A stretch of 39,663 nucleotides of DNA, taken from assembly GCA_030656555.1 (NCBI GenBank), contig JAUSPN010000039.1, positions 1-39,663 on the forward strand. The letters run 5' to 3'. This document shows, piece after piece, positions 27,533-35,845 of this stretch. The translations under genes were made by a program, and so were the position numbers. Position 1 is the stretch's first letter. The number at the start of each line of letters is the position of its first letter. Below the pieces are notes generated by a model, which saw nothing but the letters and a program-made list of their open reading frames with translations, did no database searches and was not told the origin of the DNA. The DNA comes from Candidatus Desulfaltia sp. GTDB lineage: Bacteria > Desulfobacterota > Desulfobacteria > Desulfobacterales > ETH-SRB1.

Positions 27533-29790
27533 TTACTCTCCAAGGACATCTTGAAAGAATTACCTACTATAACGAAGAAAACCATTATACTGTCGCGCGA
27601 TTAAAGACAGACAAAGATCAAACACCTGTAACCGTTACAGGGTTCATGCCGGCTGTCAGCCCGGGCGAAACTCTTAAAATAAGAGGCAGATGGGAGACAC
27701 ACCCAAAATATGGCCGGCAATTAAAGGTCGAGTCGTTTGAGGTCGTCCTTCCCGTAAGCGCTGATGAAATAAAAAAGTATCTTGAATCAGGTTTTATTAA
27801 TGGAATAGGCCCAAAAATTGTTGCAGCCTTGATTAGTCGTTATAAAGACAGAACCCTTGAGATAATTGAAAAGAATCCTGAAAAGCTTACCGATGTCAAA
27901 GGAATAGGCAAGGTAAAGGCAGCGCAGATAAGTAATTCCTGGAGAGAACATCACGCATTAAGAGATATTATGCGGTTTCTTCAGGAAAACGGGATTGCAA
28001 CTTCATACAGCGCAAAAATATTCAAAGAATATGGAAATGATGCCGTTAACATCATCCAGAATGATCCTTATTGTATTGCAGATATCCCTGGAATCGGCTT
28101 TTATATTGCCGACAGGATAGCGCAGAATCTGGGCGGTCTAAAGGATAAGCCGGAAAGGATTAACGCATGTATTATTCACATCATAGAACAATTTGTCGCA
28201 CAAGGACATACATTTGCCTATGAAGAGCAGATTCTTAAACGCTGCGAGAATATTTTTAAGATCGAGCGAAGTAAAACTAAAGATGCCATGCTTTATCTTG
28301 CAGATGCAGGAGAACTGGTTATAGAAAAAACTGTGGGCGCTGAGACCGGCGCTGTTTATCTGAAAAGCCTGCATGAGGCGGAAACAGGTATTGCCGACAG
28401 GATAAAGGCTGTTTTGTCTGTTCCAATTCCTCCTTTACATATAGACCCACAGCAGATTACGCAGGAAGTATTGAGAAAACTTGCCATCAAACTTTCTTCT
28501 GAGCAGCTGAATGTTTTGCAGGAGTGCCTTTCTCACAGAGCTATCGTAATAACCGGAGGCCCTGGAACAGGTAAAACAACACTTATCAGATCTATTAATA
28601 CCGTCTTTGAACTTCTTGGAAAGAAAATCATGCTTGCAGCTCCGACCGGGCGGGCGGCCAGGCGTCTTTCAGAGGTTACCCGCAGGGAGGCAAACACCAT
28701 CCACAAAATTTTGGGATATAATTTTAAGGATGGTTTTTTTAATAAAAATCAGGACAATCCGCTTGATGCAGATGCGATAATCATTGATGAAGCCTCGATG
28801 GTGGATGTATATTTAATGTTTTATCTGCTTAAGGCAATTTCCATGCACTGTTTATTAATACTGGTCGGAGATACTTTTCAGCTTCCATCAGTAGGCCCTG
28901 GAAATGTTCTTGCCGATATTATCAATTCAAAAATAATAAAAACTTTTGAGCTTAAGAAGATCTTCAGGCAGGCCCAGGGAAGCCCCATTGTTATGAATGC
29001 ACACAGAGTTCGTGCAGGGAAGATGCCTGACCTCAAAAAGGATTGTATTTCTGAAAACCTGTCTGAGTTTTACTTTATTGAGCAAAACAAACCAGACAGG
29101 GCTGTTGAAACAATAGTTGAGTTATGCACCAAAAGAATTCCAAAGGTTTTTAATTTTGACTGTGTAAATGATATTCAGGTATTAACCCCGATGCACAAGG
29201 GCGAGGCAGGCACCGCCAATCTGAACCAGGCACTTCAAAAGGCTTTAAACCCAGGCTCTGCGCTCAAAGGCGGTCGTTTTAATATAGAAGACAAAGTCAT
29301 GCATTTGAAAAACAACTATCAAAAAGAGGTTTTTAACGGTGATATCGGAACAATTATCTCCATTGATACTGTAAACAGCCGGCTTTCCGTGGATTACTAC
29401 GGCAGGATAGTTGCCTATGATTTTGCGGAAACAGAGGAGCTTTCACTGGCGTATGCCATAACCGTGCATAAGTCACAGGGGTCGGAGTATCCTGCCGTTA
29501 TTGTGCCCATAATGACCCAGCATTTTGCTTTGCTCCAGAGGAATCTGCTGTATACGGCAATAACAAGAGGCAAAAAACTGGTAATACTTGTAGGTTCAAA
29601 AAAAGCTATAAATATCGCATTAAAAAATGACAGGCCTGGAAATCGCCTTTCAGGGCTGGCAAACAGGCTGATTAAAGGGCCATGGATTGGGGATCGGGGA
29701 TCAGTTGGCGGAAGTGCATGGGAATCGAACCCACCCGAGACGGTTTTAGCGCCTCACACCGGATTTGAAGTCCGGGAGCCCCACCAGTGA
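27529..29790 (+). CDS. recD2: RecD2-like helicase, reading frame extended into antisense tRNA-Sec
   Basis: RecD2 is a 5'-3' superfamily-1 DNA helicase that acts in DNA repair without RecBC. The N-terminal OB-like and helix-hairpin-helix part (INGIGPKIVAALISRY, DVKGIGKVKAAQI, DIPGIGFYIADRIA) precedes the motor: GGPGTGKTT (about 343-351), APTGRAARRL, IIDEASMVD, GDTFQLPSVGPG, VLTPMHKGEAG and the C-terminal AITVHKSQGSEYP and YTAITRGKK. The recognisable domain ends near LANRLIKG; the last 30-40 residues are encoded by a GGGGATC-like repeat and the antisense of the tRNA-Sec gene and are not expected to be conserved. The frame has no earlier stop, so the tail is probably really made. Confidence 0.92.
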   Translation: MITLQGHLERITYYNEENHYTVARLKTDKDQTPVTVTGFMPAVSPGETLKIRGRWETHPKYGRQLKVESFEVVLPVSADEIKKYLESGFINGIGPKIVAALISRYKDRTLEIIEKNPEKLTDVKGIGKVKAAQISNSWREHHALRDIMRFLQENGIATSYSAKIFKEYGNDAVNIIQNDPYCIADIPGIGFYIADRIAQNLGGLKDKPERINACIIHIIEQFVAQGHTFAYEEQILKRCENIFKIERSKTKDAMLYLADAGELVIEKTVGAETGAVYLKSLHEAETGIADRIKAVLSVPIPPLHIDPQQITQEVLRKLAIKLSSEQLNVLQECLSHRAIVITGGPGTGKTTLIRSINTVFELLGKKIMLAAPTGRAARRLSEVTRREANTIHKILGYNFKDGFFNKNQDNPLDADAIIIDEASMVDVYLMFYLLKAISMHCLLILVGDTFQLPSVGPGNVLADIINSKIIKTFELKKIFRQAQGSPIVMNAHRVRAGKMPDLKKDCISENLSEFYFIEQNKPDRAVETIVELCTKRIPKVFNFDCVNDIQVLTPMHKGEAGTANLNQALQKALNPGSALKGGRFNIEDKVMHLKNNYQKEVFNGDIGTIISIDTVNSRLSVDYYGRIVAYDFAETEELSLAYAITVHKSQGSEYPAVIVPIMTQHFALLQRNLLYTAITRGKKLVILVGSKKAINIALKNDRPGNRLSGLANRLIKGPWIGDRGSVGGSAWESNPPETVLAPHTGFEVREPHQ

Positions 29791-29803
29791 GCTACGCACT
29801 TCC
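29706..29803 (-). tRNA. selC: Selenocysteine tRNA (anticodon TCA) with encoded CCA
   Basis: The minus strand encodes a 98-nt tRNA-Sec. The acceptor stem is 8 bp (GGAAGTGC/GCACTTCC) as expected for bacterial tRNA-Sec, followed by discriminator G and encoded CCA. The anticodon arm CCGGA-CTTCAAA-TCCGG gives anticodon TCA. A long variable arm (GAGGCG/CGTCTC) and a T arm with loop TTCGATT complete the fold. The organism therefore can insert selenocysteine at UGA; no selA, selB or evident selenoprotein gene is in this window. It is convergent with and overlaps recD2 by 85 bp. Confidence 0.97.
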
Positions 29804-29832
29804 GTATTTGTTGAAAATTTTATTACCATATT

Positions 29833-29860
29833 ACCATATTACCATAATTTTTTTTGTCAA
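29833..29860 (-). promoter_or_regulatory. Promoter of the tRNA-Sec gene
   Basis: On the minus strand TTGACA (29860-29855) and TATGGT (29838-29833) are 16 bp apart, about 30 bp upstream of the mature tRNA 5' end. The following leader is AT-rich, with three direct copies of ATTACCAT on the + strand. Confidence 0.6.
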
Positions 29861-29889
29861 TAATTTTGAACTAAAAAATCGGACATTCT

Positions 29890-29952
29890 CACCACAGAGC
29901 ACGCAGAGATTTAAAGTGATTAAAAAAGAAATTCTCTGTGTTCTCTTTGGTG
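29890..29952. repeat. CACCACAGAG-type inverted repeat
   Basis: Two 23-bp arms (29890-29912 and 29930-29952) are inverted copies matching at 19 of 23 positions, around a 17-base AT-rich loop. The repeat ends 40 bp before the M20 peptidase start. It is one of several distinct inverted-repeat families in the window and could terminate leftward or rightward transcripts. Confidence 0.8.
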
Positions 29953-29991
29953 AAATTTGACAATGCTAAAGTGAGAAAAAGGGGTAAATTA

Positions 29992-31152
29992 ATGATAAAC
30001 AAAGATAGGCTGGCGGAAACATTCAGGCTCCTTGTCGGCATTGACAGTGTTTCAAAAGAAGAAGCCGCTGTTTGCTGTGAAATTAGAGAAATTCTAAAAT
30101 CTATAGGAGCTAAGACAGTTGTTGACGAAGCCGGAGACAGGACAGGGAGCAACACAGGCAATCTTATTGTCAAATTTGACGGAAACCGGCTCGATGAAAG
30201 CTTGCAAATAGAGCCGCTTCTTTTTAATGCCCACATGGATACGGTTGAACCAGGCAGAGGTATAAATGCGGTATTAAGAGACGGAGATTTTACAAGCAGC
30301 GGTTCAACAATACTTGGAGCAGACGATAAAAGCGCAATCGCCGTTCTTTTAGAGACAATGAGAACTCTCCAGGAAAAAGATCTGCTGCATTGTCCTATAG
30401 AGATTGTGTTTACTATCTGTGAAGAGATTGGTCTTCTGGGTGCAAAGAATCTTGATTACAGTCTTATCACCGCAAAACGCGGTTATGCTCTGGATGCAAC
30501 AGACACGGAAGGGATTGTGACCCGGGCTCCTGCCTTAAACAGGCTAAAGTTTAAAATACACGGCAAGGACGCCCATGCTGGAGCAAATCCTGAAGACGGA
30601 ATAAATGCAATTGCGATTGCAAGCAGAGCAATCGCCGGTCTTAATATCGGCCGGATTGATAGCGAAACAACATGCAACATAGGCACAATAGAAGGGGGTA
30701 TTGCTGTCAATATAGTGCCGAATCTTGTAACTGTTAATGGGGAAGTCAGAAGCCATAATGCTGAAAAACTTGATAAAATTACAAATGACATAGTATTATC
30801 TTTTAAGAATGTCGTTGAAAATTATACAAATTCGTCGGAAGATAAACTTCCGTACCTTGAAGTTTTTGTGGATAAGGAATTTCTCAGCACAAATATTGCC
30901 GTAGATCATCCTGTTGTGCTTTTAGCCCAAAAAGCTGCGGCAAATCTCGGGATAAAGATGGTTGCCAAGACAACCGGAGGATGCTCGGATGCCAACATAT
31001 TTTTTGAGAAAGGAATCATAACAGGGGTATTGGGCACGGGGATGCATGACATGCATACTGTTAGGGAATCAATACGGCTTGATGATATGGTAAAAACAGC
31101 GGAACTTTTACTCGAGATAATAAGACTTCATTCGTCAGGGATTAAGGATTAA
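29992..31152 (+). CDS. M20 family metallopeptidase, peptidase T-like
   Basis: This 386-residue zinc aminopeptidase of family M20 resembles peptidase T (tripeptidases). The metal-binding residues are visible: NAHMDTV (His 81, Asp 83), LGADDKSA (bridging Asp), CEEIGLLGA (catalytic and ligand Glu), ALDATDTEG, and HDMHTVRE near the end; the dimerisation lid contains HAGANPEDGINAIAIAS. It probably degrades short peptides in the cytoplasm. The frame begins at 29938 inside the inverted repeat, but ATG 29992 after AGGGG is the better start. The C-terminal GIKD and the spacer to larC are made of GATTAAGG-like sequence. Confidence 0.88.
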   Translation: MINKDRLAETFRLLVGIDSVSKEEAAVCCEIREILKSIGAKTVVDEAGDRTGSNTGNLIVKFDGNRLDESLQIEPLLFNAHMDTVEPGRGINAVLRDGDFTSSGSTILGADDKSAIAVLLETMRTLQEKDLLHCPIEIVFTICEEIGLLGAKNLDYSLITAKRGYALDATDTEGIVTRAPALNRLKFKIHGKDAHAGANPEDGINAIAIASRAIAGLNIGRIDSETTCNIGTIEGGIAVNIVPNLVTVNGEVRSHNAEKLDKITNDIVLSFKNVVENYTNSSEDKLPYLEVFVDKEFLSTNIAVDHPVVLLAQKAAANLGIKMVAKTTGGCSDANIFFEKGIITGVLGTGMHDMHTVRESIRLDDMVKTAELLLEIIRLHSSGIKD

Positions 31153-31182
31153 AGGGTAAAGATTAAGGAGAATTACAATAAT

Positions 31183-32349
31183 ATGATAGCTTATTTTGAC
31201 TGTTTTTCAGGTATAAGCGGCGATATGACCCTGGGAGCTTTTATTGATCTTGGAGTGCCTGTAAAATGGCTGGAAGAATCTCTTTGCGCTATTCCATTAA
31301 CAGGTTTTGACATAGCTGTTTCATCTGTTGTCAGGCACGGGATAACGGCTAAGAGTGTTCATGTTTATTCAGAGGATAACGCCCAGTCAAGGGATTATAC
31401 TGAGATAAGGTCTTTAATTGAAAAAAGTGCTTTATCGGTAATGGTTAAAGAAAATAGCCTTAAAATTTTTGAAAGGCTTGCAAATGCTGAATCAAAAATA
31501 CACGGATGTCCGGCGGAAAAGGTTCATTTTCATGAAGTCGGCGGCATTGATGCCATAGCAGATATTGTCGGAGCAGCTCTTTGCGTTGAGTATCTCGGCA
31601 TTAAGAGGATAACCGCCTCAAGTCTGGCTCTTGGAACAGGCTTTGTATCCTGCCGGCACGGCACATTGCCTGTGCCGGCCCCGGCCACGCTTGAAATTTT
31701 AAAAGGGATTCCGGTATTTGGCTCAGGAATTACCCATGAACTTGTAACTCCCACAGGAGCTGCAATTATAGCTACACTTGCCGAATCTTATGGACCAATG
31801 CCTGATATGGTTATTAAAAAAACAGGCTATGGCGCCGGTAAGCAAGACATTCAATCAAAGCCGAATCTTTTGCGAATTATCGCCGGAACACCGCAAAACC
31901 ATCAAACCGGTTGTCAAAAAGAGACAATAGTTGTGATAGAAACCTGTATTGACGATATGAATCCTGAAATCTTCGGATTTGTCATGGATCGTTTGTTTGA
32001 AGACGGAGCTCTTGATGTTTACTGGATTCCGGTTTTTATGAAGAAAAACAGGCCTGGGACAATGATGCAGGTCTTGTGCCGGAAGAGCCGGAAGGATATA
32101 ATAATAAAGCGTATTTTATCTGAAACCACCTCATCGGGCGTAAGATACTATAATGTTGAAAGGGCAATACTTGCTCGCGAAGAGATAATCGTTAAAACCG
32201 GATACGGGAGGATTAAGGCTAAACGTATTACAGACCCTGCGGGCAGCATGCGGATCGTTCCAGAGTATGAGGCCTGCAAAAAGATTGCTCTTGAAAAAAA
32301 TATTCCGATACGAGTTGTGTATGATACAATAGCAAAAGAAGGACCATAA
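31183..32349 (+). CDS. larC: LarC-type nickel-insertion protein (nickel-pincer cofactor synthesis)
   Basis: LarC inserts nickel into pyridinium-3,5-bisthiocarboxylic acid mononucleotide to make the nickel-pincer cofactor of lactate racemase-type enzymes (family knowledge). The 388-residue sequence shows the family signature YFDCFSGISGDMTLGA at the N-terminus, VHFHEVGGIDAIADIVG, GTLPVPAPATLEIL, ELVTPTGAAI and CIDDMNPEIFGFVMD. It is one continuous frame, whereas the Lactobacillus gene needs a ribosomal frameshift. AAGGAG lies upstream of the ATG inside GATTAAGG-like repeats. No larB, larE or larA is nearby, so the client enzyme is unknown. Confidence 0.9.
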   Translation: MIAYFDCFSGISGDMTLGAFIDLGVPVKWLEESLCAIPLTGFDIAVSSVVRHGITAKSVHVYSEDNAQSRDYTEIRSLIEKSALSVMVKENSLKIFERLANAESKIHGCPAEKVHFHEVGGIDAIADIVGAALCVEYLGIKRITASSLALGTGFVSCRHGTLPVPAPATLEILKGIPVFGSGITHELVTPTGAAIIATLAESYGPMPDMVIKKTGYGAGKQDIQSKPNLLRIIAGTPQNHQTGCQKETIVVIETCIDDMNPEIFGFVMDRLFEDGALDVYWIPVFMKKNRPGTMMQVLCRKSRKDIIIKRILSETTSSGVRYYNVERAILAREEIIVKTGYGRIKAKRITDPAGSMRIVPEYEACKKIALEKNIPIRVVYDTIAKEGP

Positions 32350-32356
32350 CAATACC

Positions 32357-32384
32357 TTGACAAAAAACATGCCTAGGCTATAGA
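32357..32384 (+). promoter_or_regulatory. Candidate promoter just upstream of pgpA
   Basis: TTGACA (32357-32362), a 16-bp spacer holding the palindrome GCCTAGGC, and TATAGA (32379-32384). A start point 6-9 bp downstream would fall almost exactly on the pgpA ATG at 32393, which has no Shine-Dalgarno, suggesting a leaderless mRNA. Confidence 0.45.
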
Positions 32385-32392
32385 AAATACCC

Positions 32393-32854
32393 ATGAATTT
32401 TCGAGAAAAATCGGTCATGTTTTTTGCGACCGGCTGTTTTATCGGGAACATTCCTTTTGCCCCCGGCACCCTTGGAACCATCTTGGGGCTTCCGCTTTAT
32501 TTTTTTTTATCAATAACAAATTTTTCGGTTGCTGTCATTCTGACAGTGATATTTATTATTTTTGCCATATTCATAGCTCATCATGCTGAAAAAATATTAA
32601 AAAGAAATGATCCAGGGTGTATTGTTGTTGATGAAATTGCAGGATTTATGATAGCAATATTTGGCTTGCCTTTTAATGCCGCCTATGTGTTGGCTGGATT
32701 TGTGATATTCAGATTTTTTGATATCCTGAAACCTTTTCCTATACGTTTGATTGAAAGAAAATTATCAGGCGGGACAGCAATTGTTATGGATGACGTAGCG
32801 GCAGGAATTTGCAGTAATTTGGTATTAAGAATTATTTTGCATTTATCGCAATAA
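32393..32854 (+). CDS. pgpA: Phosphatidylglycerophosphatase A
   Basis: PgpA dephosphorylates phosphatidylglycerophosphate to phosphatidylglycerol in the inner membrane. The 153-residue protein shows the family motifs GNIPFAPGTLGT, IVVDEIAGF, FRFFDILKPFPI and the VMDDVAAGI segment, along with several transmembrane helices. Length is normal for the family (about 160-170). There is no clear Shine-Dalgarno before the ATG, but a promoter-like sequence ends right in front of it. It is followed by an inverted repeat before lepB. Confidence 0.93.
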   Translation: MNFREKSVMFFATGCFIGNIPFAPGTLGTILGLPLYFFLSITNFSVAVILTVIFIIFAIFIAHHAEKILKRNDPGCIVVDEIAGFMIAIFGLPFNAAYVLAGFVIFRFFDILKPFPIRLIERKLSGGTAIVMDDVAAGICSNLVLRIILHLSQ

Positions 32855-32858
32855 CCCT

Positions 32859-32949
32859 GCCACCAAGGCACAAAGACACAAAGTATGAATATGGGTCGAG
32901 AGTTTTGCAAAAAGCCAACAGTATCTTGGTGTTTTAGTGCCTTTGTGGC
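32859..32949. repeat. Inverted repeat GCCACCAAGGCAC-type between pgpA and lepB
   Basis: Two 25-bp arms (32859-32883 and 32925-32949) are inverted copies matching at 20 of 25 positions with a 41-base loop. Within each arm CACAAAG-like units recur. It occupies most of the 131 bp between pgpA and lepB and may act as a terminator or processing site. Confidence 0.85.
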
Positions 32950-32985
32950 TGAACTAATACAAAAAAAGAAAGGCAACAGAATATC

Positions 32986-33630
32986 TTGAAATCAAAAGAT
33001 TCTTCTAAAATAGAAATCTCTGTAACAAAAAGAAGCGCTCTTCGAGAGAACATAGAAGCAATAATTGTTGCAATATTAATAGCCTTATTTATACGCACTT
33101 TTGTTGTTCAGGCCTTTAAAATTCCATCAGGCTCAATGAAGCAGACGCTTTTAATAGGCGATCATATACTGGTAAATAAGTTTATTTACGGGGTTAAGAT
33201 TCCATTTTCAGATATTACGCTTATCCCGATTAAAAACCCAAAGCGCTGGGACATAATAGTCTTTAAGTTCCCAGAGGATCCAAAAAAGGATTTTATAAAA
33301 AGGGTTGTCGGTATTTCAGGAGACGTGGTTGAGATACGTGATAAACAGGTATATATTAACAACATCCGTCTTGATCAAAACCATGGCATTCACACAGACC
33401 CACATATAATTCCCGGAGTTTTTCAACCAAGGGACAATTTTGGACCTGTTACTGTGCCTCCTGCTTCCCTTTTTGTGATGGGGGACAACAGAGACCACAG
33501 CTATGACAGCAGATTTTGGGGTTTTGTTGATTTAAAAGCCGTAAAAGGAAAAGCATTTATTGTTTACTGGTCATGGGATAATGGAAGTTTTGGAGTCAGG
33601 TGGAACAGGATTGGGCATTTGTTAAAATAA
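32986..33630 (+). CDS. lepB: Signal peptidase I
   Basis: LepB cleaves Sec and Tat signal peptides on the outer face of the inner membrane. The 214-residue protein has one N-terminal transmembrane segment (IEAIIVAILIALFIRTFVV), then the catalytic Ser 50 in PSGSMKQTL, the general-base Lys 105 in FIKRVVGISGD, and the box GDNRDHSYDSRFWG. It begins at a TTG with AAAGG about ten bases upstream. Only one membrane helix precedes the active site, the simpler arrangement seen in many non-enteric bacteria. It is 12 bp before pyrB. Confidence 0.95.
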   Translation: MKSKDSSKIEISVTKRSALRENIEAIIVAILIALFIRTFVVQAFKIPSGSMKQTLLIGDHILVNKFIYGVKIPFSDITLIPIKNPKRWDIIVFKFPEDPKKDFIKRVVGISGDVVEIRDKQVYINNIRLDQNHGIHTDPHIIPGVFQPRDNFGPVTVPPASLFVMGDNRDHSYDSRFWGFVDLKAVKGKAFIVYWSWDNGSFGVRWNRIGHLLK

Positions 33631-33642
33631 AACAGGTGGATT

Positions 33643-34581
33643 ATGCAGTTTTCAAAAAAAGATATTCTGGACATGGAATCGCTTTCTGTTGATGAAATTA
33701 CCTTGATTCTTAATACTGCACAGCAAATGAAGGAAATCTCAAAAAGGCCTGTAAAAAAGGTTCCTACTTTGCGAGGCAAGACAATAGTGCTTTTTTTCTA
33801 TGAACCCAGCACTCGTACCCGTACATCTTTTGATATTGCGGCAAAGCGGCTCAGCGCCGACAGTATTTCAATATCCGGAAGCGCCAGCAGTTTAGTAAAA
33901 GGGGAAACACTTATAGATACAGCGCGGAACCTTGAAGCCATGAACCCTGATGTGATTGTTATGCGTCATTCTATGGCAGGCGCTTCACATATGCTGGCAA
34001 AAACTGTCAAGACATCCATTATCAATGCAGGCGACGGCATGCATTCGCATCCAACCCAGTCGCTGCTCGATCTTATGACTGTCAGAGAAAATAAGGGAAG
34101 GATTTCAGGTCTGCGCATTGCTATAATCGGCGATATATCTCACAGCAGAGTGGCGAGATCGAATATAATAGGGTTTACAAAAATGGGCGCAGACGTCGTG
34201 CTGGCCGGCCCGCCAACCATGATTCCAAAAGGAATTGAAACCCTTGGGGCTTCCGTCACATATAATGTGAATGATGCTGTTTGTAATGCTGATATCATAA
34301 TGATGCTCAGGATACAAAAGGAGCGGCAAAAAGGCTTTTTGTTTTCGACTGAACGTGAGTATTCAAAGGTGTATGGGTTAACAATGGAAAGAATGAAAGG
34401 CGCTAAAAAAGATGTGCTGATCATGCATCCCGGGCCGGTTAATCGGGGCGTTGAAATAGCGCCGGAGGTCGCGGATGGACCATACTCGATAATTATTGAT
34501 CAGGTAACAAACGGCGTTGCCGTTCGTATGGCTCTTTTATATCTGACTGCAGGAGGTGTGCGCAATGTTGATGCTGATTAA
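33643..34581 (+). CDS. pyrB: Aspartate carbamoyltransferase, catalytic chain
   Basis: PyrB condenses carbamoyl phosphate with aspartate, the committed step of pyrimidine synthesis. The 312-residue sequence carries the carbamoyl-phosphate-binding motif [22 protein letters not shown], the HPTQSLLDL loop, [22 protein letters not shown] and [11 protein letters not shown]. No pyrI regulatory subunit is adjacent; pyrC follows with a 17-bp overlap, as in fused or paired PyrB-PyrC systems where both enzymes interact. Confidence 0.96.
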   Translation: MQFSKKDILDMESLSVDEITLILNTAQQMKEISKRPVKKVPTLRGKTIVLFFYEPSTRTRTSFDIAAKRLSADSISISGSASSLVKGETLIDTARNLEAMNPDVIVMRHSMAGASHMLAKTVKTSIINAGDGMHSHPTQSLLDLMTVRENKGRISGLRIAIIGDISHSRVARSNIIGFTKMGADVVLAGPPTMIPKGIETLGASVTYNVNDAVCNADIIMMLRIQKERQKGFLFSTEREYSKVYGLTMERMKGAKKDVLIMHPGPVNRGVEIAPEVADGPYSIIIDQVTNGVAVRMALLYLTAGGVRNVDAD

Positions 34582-35845
34582 GGGCGGAAGAGTAATTGAT
34601 CCCGGCAATTTAGATGGCATCATGGATATTCTGATTGAAGATGGGAAAATAGTTGAAATAAAAGAGCAGGGGTCAGGGGTCAGGGGTCAGGGGTCAGGGG
34701 TCAAAACAATTGATGCTTCAGGCAAAATAGTGACGCCCGGGCTGATTGATATGCATGTACATTTTCGTGAACCGGGGCATGAATATAAAGAAACCATAGA
34801 AACAGGCTGCATGGCCGCGGCCTTTGGCGGTTTTACGGCGGTCTGTACAATGCCGAACACAAACCCTGTAAACGACAACAGCCAGGTTACTGAATATATA
34901 TTAAAAAAGGCCGGCCTTGCGGACACTGTTCGTGTTTACCCTGTCGCCGCAATAAGCCCCGGGCTTCAAGGGAAAGGCCTTTGCGAATATGGGGATTTGA
35001 AGAATGCGGGAGCTATCGCTGTTTCTGATGACGGAAACCCTGTAACAGACAGCCGGCTGATGCGCAGTGCGCTGGAATATGCAAAAGGATTCGGTCTTCT
35101 TGTAATATCCCACTGCGAGGATCTTGATCTTACTGTAAACGGGGTTATGAATGAAGGGGCGGTTGCGACACGAATGGGGCTTGGCGGAATACCAAATGCT
35201 GCTGAAAGCATTATGGTTATGCGTGATATAGCTCTTTGTGAATTAACAGGGGCTTCTCTTCATATTGCTCATGTGAGTACACTTGAATCTGTGCGCGCGA
35301 TAAGGGATGCAAAAATCAGGGGCGTTCGTGTGACCGCTGAAACAGCGCCGCACTATTTTACGCTCACAGAGGATGCGGTGACAGGTTATAACACAAAGGC
35401 AAAGATGAATCCCCCCTTGCGTTCGGACCGGGACAGGGAAGCGGTGCTTGAAGGATTGTCCGATGGAACTATTGACGTTATTGCCACAGATCATGCGCCC
35501 CATTCTTCCATTGAAAAAGATGTTGAATTCGACATTGCGGCAAACGGCATGATAGGGCTTGAGACATCACTTTCCCTGGGTTTAAAGCTGGTTGAAAAGG
35601 GCGTAATAACAATCATTGATCTTATAGCAAAGATGTCAACAAACCCTGCCTGTATTTTAGGGCTTGATCATGGCATAAAAAAAGGCAAGCCTGCCGATAT
35701 AACCATCATAGACACCGACATAACCTATAACGTGGATGCCGCCGGCTTTCAATCTTTAAGCCGCAACACCCCGTTTGACGGCTGGAATATGAAAGGAAAA
35801 GCGGTTCTGACCATGGTAGGCGGGAAGGTCGTGCTTGGAAGATAA
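34565..35845 (+). CDS. pyrC: Dihydroorotase with an in-frame heptanucleotide repeat
   Basis: This is a class I (426-residue) dihydroorotase, which cyclises carbamoyl aspartate to dihydroorotate. Zinc and substrate motifs: [46 protein letters not shown] and [14 protein letters not shown] eight bases before ATG 34565 decides the start; the frame also allows GTG 34556. Around residues 35-46 the stretch [12 protein letters not shown] is encoded by five copies of a 7-bp repeat, lengthening the loop before [16 protein letters not shown]. All catalytic residues remain. Confidence 0.95.
   Translation: MLMLIKGGRVIDPGNLDGIMDILIEDGKIVEIKEQGSGVRGQGSGVKTIDASGKIVTPGLIDMHVHFREPGHEYKETIETGCMAAAFGGFTAVCTMPNTNPVNDNSQVTEYILKKAGLADTVRVYPVAAISPGLQGKGLCEYGDLKNAGAIAVSDDGNPVTDSRLMRSALEYAKGFGLLVISHCEDLDLTVNGVMNEGAVATRMGLGGIPNAAESIMVMRDIALCELTGASLHIAHVSTLESVRAIRDAKIRGVRVTAETAPHYFTLTEDAVTGYNTKAKMNPPLRSDRDREAVLEGLSDGTIDVIATDHAPHSSIEKDVEFDIAANGMIGLETSLSLGLKLVEKGVITIIDLIAKMSTNPACILGLDHGIKKGKPADITIIDTDITYNVDAAGFQSLSRNTPFDGWNMKGKAVLTMVGGKVVLGR
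34667..34701 (+). repeat. Heptanucleotide tandem repeat (CAGGGGT)x5 inside pyrC
   Basis: Five perfect contiguous copies of CAGGGGT lie in the 5' part of the pyrC coding sequence. As 7 is not a multiple of 3, gain or loss of one copy would shift the reading frame. A related GGTCAG repeat encodes the C-terminus of the PPTase at 5101-5119. Confidence 0.97.

Noticed and set aside
29706-29790. A functional RecD2 C-terminal domain in the last 30 residues
   Set aside because: This stretch is exactly the antisense of a tRNA-Sec gene.
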